From contig CAITUY010000250.1 in NCBI GenBank assembly GCA_903895695.1, positions 1-33,239 on the forward strand: a stretch of DNA of 33,239 nucleotides. The letters run 5' to 3'. Made by a program: the position numbers and the translations under genes. Of this stretch, positions 16,493-23,942 are shown in pieces; position 1 is the first letter of the stretch, and each line of letters begins with the position of its first letter. Under the pieces are notes generated by a model. The model searched no databases and was not told the origin of the DNA. It worked only from the letters and a program-made list of their open reading frames with translations. The DNA comes from an uncultured bacterium (GTDB lineage: Bacteria > Verrucomicrobiota > Kiritimatiellia > CAIKKV01 > CAITUY01).

Positions 16493-17764
16493 ATGAAGGA
16501 AGCGAAGGCGATGGATGTTCTCATTATCGGCGGCGGGATGATTACGAACGATCTGATCCTGCCGTCCGTTTACCATCTCCAGCGGACCGGGACGCTGGGG
16601 CGGATCCGGGTGTGCGCGCTTCAGTCCGCGCCGCTCAAGGCCTTGAAGGAGAGCGCGGAGCTGCGCAGCGCCTTCCCGGGCCAGGATTTCGAGGCGTGCC
16701 CGCCGGTCACGGAGCCAGCGGATCGGCCGTTCCCCTCCCTCTATAAGGAACTGCTGGCCGCGACCGCGCCGCGCCAGGCCGTCGTGGTGGCCGTCCCGGA
16801 TCAGCTCCATTACGAGACCGTCATGGAAGCGCTGCGGTGCGAACAGCATGTGCTGTGCGTCAAGCCGCTCGTACTCCGCTACACGCAGGCCGTGGAGATC
16901 GAGACCCTGGCGCGCGCAAAGGGGCTGTTCGTGGGGGTCGAGTATCATAAGCGCTTCGATCGGCGCGCCTTGATGGCGAAACGCCAGTACGCGCTCGGCC
17001 ATTTCGGAGCGTTCGCCATGGGCGAAGCCAAGATGATTGAGCCCTACTACTACCGGCACTCCAACTTTCAGAACTGGTTCACGACAGACAAGACGGACCC
17101 GTTCGTATACGTGGGCTGCCATTACGTCGATTTGGTTTATTTTATCACCGGGCTCAGGCCGGTGGCCGTATCGGTGTCGGGCGTCAAGGGGCGCTTTCCG
17201 AACGGCAAGGAAGGCTACCTGTGGTCCAACGGCCGCGTGCGCTACGAAAACGGCGCCCTGCTCTCGGTGACCGACGGGCTCGGTTATCCGGATGACGGCG
17301 CGGGCAGCAACGACCAGGCGCTGCTCATGTATTGCGAGGGTACCGACCGGACGGGCATGATCCAGCACGACGACCAGGACCGGGGCGTTCGGCATACCTA
17401 TCTCGAGCCCATCGGGTGCGGCGGCACGCGCTACAATTACGTCAGCCCCGACTTCTACCGGTTGGTGCCGTGGGAAGGGCCCGGCTTCAAGCCGACCGGC
17501 TACGGCTTTGATTCCGTGGCGGCCAGCCTGGAGACCATGCGGCGCATCGAGAACGACACGGCCGGCCTGGCTGGCGCGGCGGCGCTGGAGCGGCGGCGCG
17601 CGCTGATCCGCGAGGTCGACGAAGCGGGTCTGCTGGCGACGCCCGCCAACAGCGCCTTTAACGAACTGGTCGTCGAGGCGGCCCGGCTCTCGATCCAGGC
17701 CGACGGCGATTGGTGCACGATCGTCTATGGCGACCAACCCCACGCGGCAATGAGGAGATCCTGA
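16493..17764 (+). CDS. Gfo/Idh/MocA family oxidoreductase, long divergent form (copy D)
   Basis: 423 residues from the ATG at 16493, chosen because GGGAGGAAAAG precedes it. The ORF reads back to 16370 without support. It starts with the Rossmann motif VLIIGGGMITNDLILP. The equivalent of the EKP motif is CVKP, which keeps the lysine. FVGVEYHKRFDRRALM and YVGCHYVDLVYFITG are typical later blocks, the latter with the probable catalytic His. It is longer than most members (330-390), with a C-terminal helical extension. It is followed after two bases by the aminotransferase, so the two are co-translated. Confidence 0.87.
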   Translation: MKEAKAMDVLIIGGGMITNDLILPSVYHLQRTGTLGRIRVCALQSAPLKALKESAELRSAFPGQDFEACPPVTEPADRPFPSLYKELLAATAPRQAVVVAVPDQLHYETVMEALRCEQHVLCVKPLVLRYTQAVEIETLARAKGLFVGVEYHKRFDRRALMAKRQYALGHFGAFAMGEAKMIEPYYYRHSNFQNWFTTDKTDPFVYVGCHYVDLVYFITGLRPVAVSVSGVKGRFPNGKEGYLWSNGRVRYENGALLSVTDGLGYPDDGAGSNDQALLMYCEGTDRTGMIQHDDQDRGVRHTYLEPIGCGGTRYNYVSPDFYRLVPWEGPGFKPTGYGFDSVAASLETMRRIENDTAGLAGAAALERRRALIREVDEAGLLATPANSAFNELVVEAARLSIQADGDWCTIVYGDQPHAAMRRS

Positions 17765-17766
17765 CC

Positions 17767-19143
17767 ATGGCTGAGTACGACCTGACGCCGGTGCACGTGG
17801 CCCCCGTTCATACGCGTTTTCGGACGATCCGCACGGCGCTCCCCGTGCCCGAGTCATTGCCGATCTTCGAGGAACTCAAGCGTTCCGAGCCACGTTCCAT
17901 GCTGGGCCAGCCGCCCATCGTCTGGCACAAGGCCTATGGCAGCACGATCGAGGATCGATGGGGTAATCGCTGGATCGACTGGTCGTCCGGCGTGCTGATC
18001 GCCAATGCCGGGCACGGCCGGCCGGAAGTAGTGGCGGCCCTGCGCGAGGCGCTCGACCGGCCGTTGCTGGCCACCTACGTGTTCGTGCACGAGGGGCGGG
18101 CCACGCTCACGCGGATGCTGCGCGAGCTGTCACCGGATCCGTCCAACTACCAGGCGTTCCTGCTGAGCACGGGCAGCGAGGCCACGGAAAATTGTATCAA
18201 GCTCGCCAAGACCTGGGCCCTGGAGAAGCACGGGCCGGACAAGAAGGTCTTTGTCTCATTCCAGAACGCGTTTCATGGCCGCACGCTCGGGGCGCAACTG
18301 GCCGGCGGCAACCCGCGCCAGAAGCGCTGGATCGGATGCCCCTGCACCGGCTTCGTCCAGGTTCCGTTCCCGGATGGGTATAAGAACCCCGATACGCGCT
18401 TCGAGTTATTCCTGGAGTCGCTCGCGGCCCAGAAGGTGAAACCCGAGGCGATTGCCGGCGTTATGGCGGAAAGCTATCAGGGCGTGGGACCGGATTTCCT
18501 GCCGGTCGAGTACGCGCAGAGGCTCGAGGCGTTCTGTCGCAAGCACGACATCGTGCTCATCATGGATGAGGTGCAGGCGGGTTTCGGCCGCTCCGGGCGG
18601 ATGTTCACGTTTCAGCATTACGGGATCACGCCGGACCTGATCGCCTGCGGCAAGGGCATCTCGTCATCGCTACCGCTTTCGGCGGTTATCGGGCGCGCCG
18701 ATATCATGGGGCTGTACGCGCCGGGTTCGATGACCTCCACGCACTCGGCTTCGCCGCTTGCCGTGGCCGCGGCCATCGCCAACCTCGAGATCATTCGGAA
18801 AGACGGCCTCGTCGAACGCGCCGCGCGCCTGGGCGAGTGGTTCATTCCCGAGTTGCGGCGAATCCAGGGTAAGTACCCGCGAGTGCTGGGGTGCTGCCAG
18901 GGCAAGGGCCTCGTGGGCGGCATCCAGGCGGTCAAGGCTGGAACCACAGAGCCGGACCCGGCCCTGGCGCAACGCATCAACGTGGCGTGTTTCCAGAAGG
19001 GGTTGCTGATGTTCGCGCCGGTCGGCGTCGCCGGCGAGTGCATCAAGATCGCGCCGCCGTTGAATATCGAGGAGGACGCCTTGCGCGAGTCGGTGCAGGT
19101 GTTCGAGGAGGCCGTCGACCAGGTGATGCGGGTTGCGCCATGA
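17767..19143 (+). CDS. Class III PLP-dependent aminotransferase
   Basis: 458 residues from the ATG at 17767, with TGAGGAGA upstream. Class III (ornithine/GABA aminotransferase-like) motifs are clear: STGSEATENCIKLAK for phosphate binding, DEVQAGFGRSG containing the PLP-ring Asp, and ACGKGISSSLPLSAVIG with the Schiff-base lysine at K296, then THSASPLAVAAA. The enzyme swaps an amino group between an amine donor and an aldehyde or keto acceptor. In this context, between a sugar dehydrogenase and a NagA-like deacetylase, an amino-sugar or amino-acid derivative is possible. The specific substrate is not readable. Its stop overlaps the next start by four bases (ATGA), a translational coupling signal. 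Confidence 0.92.
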   Translation: MAEYDLTPVHVAPVHTRFRTIRTALPVPESLPIFEELKRSEPRSMLGQPPIVWHKAYGSTIEDRWGNRWIDWSSGVLIANAGHGRPEVVAALREALDRPLLATYVFVHEGRATLTRMLRELSPDPSNYQAFLLSTGSEATENCIKLAKTWALEKHGPDKKVFVSFQNAFHGRTLGAQLAGGNPRQKRWIGCPCTGFVQVPFPDGYKNPDTRFELFLESLAAQKVKPEAIAGVMAESYQGVGPDFLPVEYAQRLEAFCRKHDIVLIMDEVQAGFGRSGRMFTFQHYGITPDLIACGKGISSSLPLSAVIGRADIMGLYAPGSMTSTHSASPLAVAAAIANLEIIRKDGLVERAARLGEWFIPELRRIQGKYPRVLGCCQGKGLVGGIQAVKAGTTEPDPALAQRINVACFQKGLLMFAPVGVAGECIKIAPPLNIEEDALRESVQVFEEAVDQVMRVAP

Positions 19144-20075
19144 GCGCCGCGGGAAGGCGCCGCGCCGGCACGGGCAGCTATGTCGACCTGCAGGTCAATG
19201 GCTACCTGGGCGTCGACTTTTCGCAACCCGGGTTGACGGTGGCCGACGTGCGGCGGGTGACCGAGGCACTGGTGGCACGGGGCACAGAGGCATACTGCCC
19301 CACGGTCATCACGAGTCCGCTGGCAGCGTACCGGGCCGTGTTGCCCGTGCTGGCCGCCGCCATGGCCGAACCGGACCTGCGCGGGCATCTGCTCGGCATT
19401 CACCTCGAGGGTCCGTTCATCACGCCTCAGGCGTGCGGCGCACATCGGCAAAGCCTGATCCGGAAGCCGGATGCGGCGTTGTTCGACCGCTGGCAGGAAC
19501 TGGCTGGCGGGCATATCCGCCTGCTGACCCTGGCGCCCGAGCAGGAGGGTGCCACCGCCCTGATCCGGCACGTCGTGCGGCGGCACGTGGTGGTATCGCT
19601 GGGCCACCACCTGGCCGACAAGCCCGCCATTGACCGGGCCGTCGATGCCGGTGCGGCGTGCTGTGCGCATCTCGGCAACGGGATCCCGGGTCTGTTGCCG
19701 CGCCACCCGAATCCCATCTGGGCGCAACTGGCGGACGACCGGCTCACGGGCATGTTCATTGCCGACGGCCACCATCTGCCGCCCGAGTTCGTAAGCGTGG
19801 CGCTGCGGGCCAAGGGCTTGGATCACACGATCCTCACCAGTGATGCGGCGCCGGTGGCCGGGCTACCGCCCGGCGAATACCACACCATGGGCACCACGGT
19901 TGTCCTGGAGAAGACCGGCCGACTCTCGGTCAAAGGCGAATCGTCGTTAGCCGGTTCCTCCGCGACACTGGCCGAGTGCGTGGCGTGGATGCGGACGTGG
20001 AGCGGGGTGGGCGACGAAGCGCTGACTCGCATGGCCCGGACCAACCCTTTGCGGTTGCTGGGACTCGCCGGCTGA
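19140..20075 (+). CDS. nagA: NagA-like N-acetylglucosamine-6-phosphate deacetylase, minimal barrel form
   Basis: 311 residues from the ATG at 19140, which shares ATGA with the aminotransferase stop. Amidohydrolase/NagA motifs: YVDLQVNGYLGVDF near the start, GIHLEGPFI (metal ligand E90), SLGHH (H156), CCAHLGNGI (H177), ADGHH (about H211) and LTSDAAP (D235). SLAGSSATL near the end is also family-typical. NagA removes the acetyl group from GlcNAc-6-P. The usual length is about 380. Both the N-terminal stretch (about 50 residues) and the C-terminal tail, which together form NagA's small beta-sandwich domain, are missing, leaving a bare TIM barrel. Because catalytic residues are kept, it is likely active on an N-acetyl sugar, perhaps not GlcNAc-6-P. 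Confidence 0.85.
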   Translation: MSAAGRRRAGTGSYVDLQVNGYLGVDFSQPGLTVADVRRVTEALVARGTEAYCPTVITSPLAAYRAVLPVLAAAMAEPDLRGHLLGIHLEGPFITPQACGAHRQSLIRKPDAALFDRWQELAGGHIRLLTLAPEQEGATALIRHVVRRHVVVSLGHHLADKPAIDRAVDAGAACCAHLGNGIPGLLPRHPNPIWAQLADDRLTGMFIADGHHLPPEFVSVALRAKGLDHTILTSDAAPVAGLPPGEYHTMGTTVVLEKTGRLSVKGESSLAGSSATLAECVAWMRTWSGVGDEALTRMARTNPLRLLGLAG

Positions 20076-20087
20076 TCGAGCGCTCTT

Positions 20088-21251
20088 CTATTTGAACGAG
20101 GCTTTCAGGTCGAATGTCCTTTCGGCCCCGGCCATCACCTTCTTCTTCGAGGCGGCGGCGCGCTTCCGGAGTTCCCTGTCGAAGGCGGCTGCATCGACAG
20201 GCAGTTCAACCCAGTTGTCGAGCCAGGTTGAGAGCAGGATCGCGTTCTCGAACTCAAGACTGGCGAGCCCTTCCGTCCCGTCGACGAGCAGCGCAGTGCC
20301 GTCCAGGGCCGAATCCAGGAAGTTGCGCAGCATGCCGCCCGAGAGATCGGCCAGGCCCGCCACCGGGATTTCGCAGACCCAGTTCGCAGGCTCGGCAAAG
20401 CCTTCGGTGGTCTTCCGGTTGAACTCGTCCAGCGGGATGGTGAGCCTGTGGAAGCGGATTGTCTTGTCCTCGACGATGAGCCTCCCGCGGGAGCAGGCGA
20501 TCTCCAGCCTGTTTGTTCCGGGCGACTCCCCGGTGCTGGCGATGAACGTGCCGGTAACGCCATTGCCGTACTCCACAAAGGCCGTGACTTCGTCTTCGAC
20601 CTCGATGGCATGGTGCTTCCCAAAACGGCAGAAGGATCGGACCCTGCCCGGCAGACCGAACAAATGCTGCCAGATATCAAGGTGATGGATGCCCTGGTTG
20701 ATGAGCACGCCTCCGCCCTCGCCGGCCCAGGTTCCACGCCAGGCCGCCGAGGCGAAGTAGCAATCCGGACGGTACCAGTCGGTGGTCTCCCAGAGGATGC
20801 GGTAGATCTCGCCAAGCTCATTGGAGCGGAGCAGGGAGCGCAGCTTCTGAAAGACCGGCTCCAGGCGCCTGTTGAAGTGTATGGAAAACACCTTGCCCGA
20901 GGCCTCCGCCACGGCATTCATCTCGCGCACGGCCCCGACGGAAACACCGGCCGGCTTCTCGCAGAAAACGTGCAGTCCGGCCTTGAGCGCCTTGATGCTC
21001 AGTTCGGGATGCTGCAAGTGCGGGGTGGCGATGATCACTGCATCGCAGCAGCCGGAGGCCAGCATGTCGTCGTAGCTGTCGAACAGCTTGACGTGTCCGG
21101 GCATGGAGGTCCGCAGGCTGTCGACCTTCGCCTTCACGTCGGAGGCCGCCGTCAGTACTCCGCGGGGCAATGAGCCGTCCGACAGTGAACGCACATGCAT
21201 CATCCCGGCGTTCCCCAGCCCGACAATACCCACTCGCAGTTTATTCGTCAT
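20088..21251 (-). CDS. Gfo/Idh/MocA family oxidoreductase (copy E)
   Basis: 387 residues from the ATG at 21251. A GTG one codon upstream is possible. GGGGGAAG lies at suitable spacing. The Rossmann motif VGIVGLGNAGMMHV is followed by FCEKPAGVSV with the catalytic lysine, IHFNRRLEPVF, and a GGGVLINQGIHHLDIWQHLFG segment with the likely catalytic His. The C-terminal region is the usual cofactor/substrate sandwich plus a basic tail rich in Ala and Lys. It converges with the NagA-like gene 12 bases away and is divergent from the hydroxyacid dehydrogenase, across a 248-base region that contains a transposase remnant. Confidence 0.93.
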   Translation of the reverse strand: MTNKLRVGIVGLGNAGMMHVRSLSDGSLPRGVLTAASDVKAKVDSLRTSMPGHVKLFDSYDDMLASGCCDAVIIATPHLQHPELSIKALKAGLHVFCEKPAGVSVGAVREMNAVAEASGKVFSIHFNRRLEPVFQKLRSLLRSNELGEIYRILWETTDWYRPDCYFASAAWRGTWAGEGGGVLINQGIHHLDIWQHLFGLPGRVRSFCRFGKHHAIEVEDEVTAFVEYGNGVTGTFIASTGESPGTNRLEIACSRGRLIVEDKTIRFHRLTIPLDEFNRKTTEGFAEPANWVCEIPVAGLADLSGGMLRNFLDSALDGTALLVDGTEGLASLEFENAILLSTWLDNWVELPVDAAAFDRELRKRAAASKKKVMAGAERTFDLKASFK

Positions 21252-21300
21252 CACTCTGAACTTCCCCCGCCGTTGAATGACTCCAAGGCTGGGGTAAGAT

Positions 21301-21492
21301 ACAATGTTGTCCGGGTTTTCCTATGTTTTTTTCCTCCTGTTTCGCCCTCACTTCGATGGCCCTGGCGTTCTCGCGCCACTCGCGCATTTCGTTGGCATTG
21401 GACAGGTTGTTGCGCGAGACTGTGCCGCGAATGCTGATGGTGAGGTGCGCCCGCTGGAGGTGGCCTTGGATCCCTTCGGACGATAAGGAGAC
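21301..21492 (-). pseudogene. Remnant of a DDE transposase (IS4-like family)
   Basis: On the minus strand a short open stretch encodes SLSSEGIQGHLQR..., then RGTVSRNNLSNANEMREWR. This matches the layout of the N-terminal part of IS4-like transposases (SLRDIEACL..., then RGxVSRSTLADANExRDWR). It is closed upstream by a TAA at 21497-21499 next to the dehydrogenase start. Downstream it runs into unrelated sequence, so only about 40-60 codons survive and no DDE residues are present. It lies in the intergenic region between copy E and the dehydrogenase. The identification is by pattern recall only. Confidence 0.5.
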
Positions 21493-21499
21493 TGGTTAC

Positions 21500-22483
21500 A
21501 TGCCCCACGCGGCAAAGACACACGACCGCCTGAACGTCGTTGTGCTCGACGGACATACCCTGAATCCCGGTGACCTCTCGTGGGCGGGCCTGGAAGGCCC
21601 GGGCACGTGCACGGTCCACGACCGTACGCCGCCGGAGTTGACGGTCGAACGGGCACGCGACGCGGAAATCCTGTTTACCAACAAGGTGGTGTTGGGGCGC
21701 GCGGAACTAGCGCAACTGCCCCGGTTACGTTACGTCGGCGTTCTGGCCACCGGCTTCAACGTGGTCGATGTGGCGGCGGCGCGGGAACGCGGGATCGTGG
21801 TCACCAACGTTCCGGCCTACAGTACCCCGTCCGTGGCTCAACTCGTTTTCGCGCATCTGTTGAACCTGACCCACCGTGTCGCCGAACACAGCGATAGCGT
21901 GCGGCGCGGCGACTGGGTCCGGTCTCCCGATTTCTGTTACTGGCTGAGCCCGTTGGTGGAACTCGACGGCCTGACCCTCGGATTGGTCGGCTTCGGGCGG
22001 ATCGGCCAGGCGGTCAGGCGTGTGGCGCAGTCCCTGGGCCTGCAGGTACTCGTTCATACCCGCACGCGCCACCCGTCCGACGACACCATCGCTTACGTGG
22101 AACTGGACGACCTGTTTCGTCGCAGCGATGTCGTCAGCCTGCACTGTCCGCTGACCGAACTGACGCACGGTATGGTCGATGCCCGGCGGCTGGCTCTGAT
22201 GAAACGGTCGGCATTCCTGATCAACACCAGCCGCGGCCCGCTTGTTGACGAGCCGGCGCTGGCCGCGGCGCTTAACGAGGGCCGGCTTGCCGGCGCTGGC
22301 CTGGATGTCCTGTCAGCGGAACCGCCGCAGGCGGACAATCCGCTGCTCACAGCACGCAACTGCTTCATTACACCGCATTTGGCGTGGGCCACGAAAGCCG
22401 CCCGCGAACGATTGCTGGCGACCGCGCTGGGTAATCTGCGCGCGTTTCTTGCCGGCCAGCCCACGAATGTCATCAACCCCTGA
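21500..22483 (+). CDS. D-2-hydroxyacid dehydrogenase (glycerate dehydrogenase/hydroxypyruvate reductase-like)
   Basis: 327 residues from the ATG at 21500, preceded by AAGGAG at nine bases. The ORF is open to 21323, but that part covers the transposase remnant. The NAD-binding motif is LGLVGFGRIGQAV. The catalytic set is present: Arg in NTSRGPLVDE, Glu in SAEPPQADNPLL and His in ITPHLAWAT. The N-terminal FTNKVVLG and TGFNVVDVAAARERGI blocks are typical of D-glycerate dehydrogenases. It reduces or oxidises D-2-hydroxy acids such as D-glycerate/hydroxypyruvate with NAD(P). It converges with the MFS gene seven bases downstream. Confidence 0.92.
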   Translation: MPHAAKTHDRLNVVVLDGHTLNPGDLSWAGLEGPGTCTVHDRTPPELTVERARDAEILFTNKVVLGRAELAQLPRLRYVGVLATGFNVVDVAAARERGIVVTNVPAYSTPSVAQLVFAHLLNLTHRVAEHSDSVRRGDWVRSPDFCYWLSPLVELDGLTLGLVGFGRIGQAVRRVAQSLGLQVLVHTRTRHPSDDTIAYVELDDLFRRSDVVSLHCPLTELTHGMVDARRLALMKRSAFLINTSRGPLVDEPALAAALNEGRLAGAGLDVLSAEPPQADNPLLTARNCFITPHLAWATKAARERLLATALGNLRAFLAGQPTNVINP

Positions 22484-22489
22484 GACTGT

Positions 22490-23698
22490 TCACTGTTTAC
22501 TGTTCGCTGCCTGCTGCCTCCCGGGCAGTCTCACCATCGAGCTGAACACGCCCATCAGCAAGGCGACGCAGGCCGTGGCGATAAAGACCGAGGAATGACC
22601 GTACTTCATCCACATCAGGCCGCCGACGGTGGGGATGGACATGGACACGGCGTGGTTGATCGTGATGCCCAGTGAGAGCGTGGGCGCGAGGTGATCGGGC
22701 TGCTCGACGATCTTCGATAGATAGGTGTCGCGGGCCATGTTGACGCCGAACAGCAGGTTGTCGCCGACGAAACAGGCGTAGAGCAGCGCCAGGGCGAGCG
22801 TGGGGTTCGGCAGAAGGTGGGCGAAGCCGTAGCCCGCACAGACCAGGAAGATTAACCCTGAGTCCACGAGCAGCACCGTCCGTTCGCCGAACCGGTCGAT
22901 GGCCCGGCCGAGCGCGGGCTGGAAGAACACGCCCAGGATGGCGGCGGCGATCCAAAGTTGGGCGAAGATCCAGGCCGGCTGGTGGAAGATGCGGATCAGC
23001 ACCCAGGGCCCGAAGGTGATGAAGACCTGTTTGCGGGCGCCGAACAGAAACGCCAGCACGTAGTAGAGCCAGTAGCGGCCGCGCCAGACGAATTTGGGGC
23101 GCTGTAGGTGGGCATTCGGGAGGCGCATGGCGAAGAGGAAGAGCGAGGCGATGATGGCGGACAGGCCTCCGAGGGTGAAGATCAACGAATAGCTCGCGTG
23201 CAGCCAGCGCATGGTAACCCACACCAGGGAGCACCCGACAATGCTGGCCGCGATGGCCGTGGCGGCAATCTGCCCCATGCGCCGGCCGCGCTGGGTGGAG
23301 GCGGCGAGTTCCATGGTGACCGAGGAGCGAACGGGCATGATGAGGTGGGACCCAGCGCTCCACAAGGTCAGGAAGACCAGCATGGCCCACCAATGGGGGC
23401 CGATCCACGCCAGGCCGATCATGCCCAGCCCGATACCCAGGGCCGAGAACCCGGCGATGCGGGTCTCGGCCAGGAAGAACAGCAGCCCGGCGAACAGGGC
23501 CGTGAGGAAGCCGGGGAGTTCGCGCGGGAATTCGAGCATGCCGCGAGCGTCGGCGCCGAGGTTGAACGTGTCGCTCACGTAGTTGTTGAACGTGGTTTCG
23601 AACATGCCGCTGCTGACGCCCAGCAACGCCATGCCGGCCAGGAACAGAAACAGGTTCCGTTCCAGCCCGCGACACCGTTGGATGAAGGTGGAGATCAC
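22490..23698 (-). CDS. Major facilitator superfamily transporter
   Basis: 402 residues with about 12 hydrophobic segments and a mid-protein loop near residue 200 (RLPNAHLQRPKFVWRG), as in MFS carriers. The first segment starts near residue 14 (LFLFLAGMALLGVSSGMF). No substrate-specific motif was recognised. It starts at a GTG at 23698, chosen for its N-terminal position. No strong Shine-Dalgarno sequence is present, and an internal ATG would remove part of helix 1. It lies at the end of the metabolic region, so import of a sugar or organic acid used by the neighbouring dehydrogenases is plausible, but this is only context. Confidence 0.87.
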   Translation of the reverse strand: MISTFIQRCRGLERNLFLFLAGMALLGVSSGMFETTFNNYVSDTFNLGADARGMLEFPRELPGFLTALFAGLLFFLAETRIAGFSALGIGLGMIGLAWIGPHWWAMLVFLTLWSAGSHLIMPVRSSVTMELAASTQRGRRMGQIAATAIAASIVGCSLVWVTMRWLHASYSLIFTLGGLSAIIASLFLFAMRLPNAHLQRPKFVWRGRYWLYYVLAFLFGARKQVFITFGPWVLIRIFHQPAWIFAQLWIAAAILGVFFQPALGRAIDRFGERTVLLVDSGLIFLVCAGYGFAHLLPNPTLALALLYACFVGDNLLFGVNMARDTYLSKIVEQPDHLAPTLSLGITINHAVSMSIPTVGGLMWMKYGHSSVFIATACVALLMGVFSSMVRLPGRQQAANSKQ

Positions 23699-23725
23699 GA
23701 AAGGCGTCGACTATAGAGGGAATGC

Positions 23726-23758
23726 GGCCGGGAGACGATAGGAAACGGTCGCCCGGCC
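23726..23758. other. Strong GC-rich hairpin between the metabolic region and the defence cluster
   Basis: GGCCGGGAGAC (23726-23736) pairs with GTCGCCCGGCC (23748-23758) with one mismatch across an 11-base loop. No T-run follows on either strand, so it is not a classic terminator. It sits upstream of both the minus-strand MFS gene and the plus-strand helicase. The rest of the 244-base gap (23699-23942) shows no gene. Confidence 0.4.
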
Positions 23759-23931
23759 CAAGTGTGTGACAGTTGCGCCGTCTACCGCCCTGCAAGTCTG
23801 TGGCGCCATGCACGTGGGGTCGCTCTTCGCCCATTATGTTTGTCCTGCTTCCGCTTGAAATCGCCTTTGGCCGGGCGTATGGTTCGAGGAACCGACGCCC
23901 GCGAATATGACTTGTTTGGAGCATCATCCAT

Positions 23932-23938
23932 AGGGAGG
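23932..23938 (+). promoter_or_regulatory. Ribosome binding site that decides a TTG start
   Basis: AGGGAGG lies four bases before TTG at 23943, the start of the helicase gene. An ATG at 23956 is in a different frame, so the TTG is the best start. Confidence 0.6.
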
Positions 23939-23942
23939 CCAA

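Noticed and set aside
23726..23758. Hairpin as an intrinsic terminator
   Set aside because: No T-run on either strand, and it lies upstream of both flanking genes.
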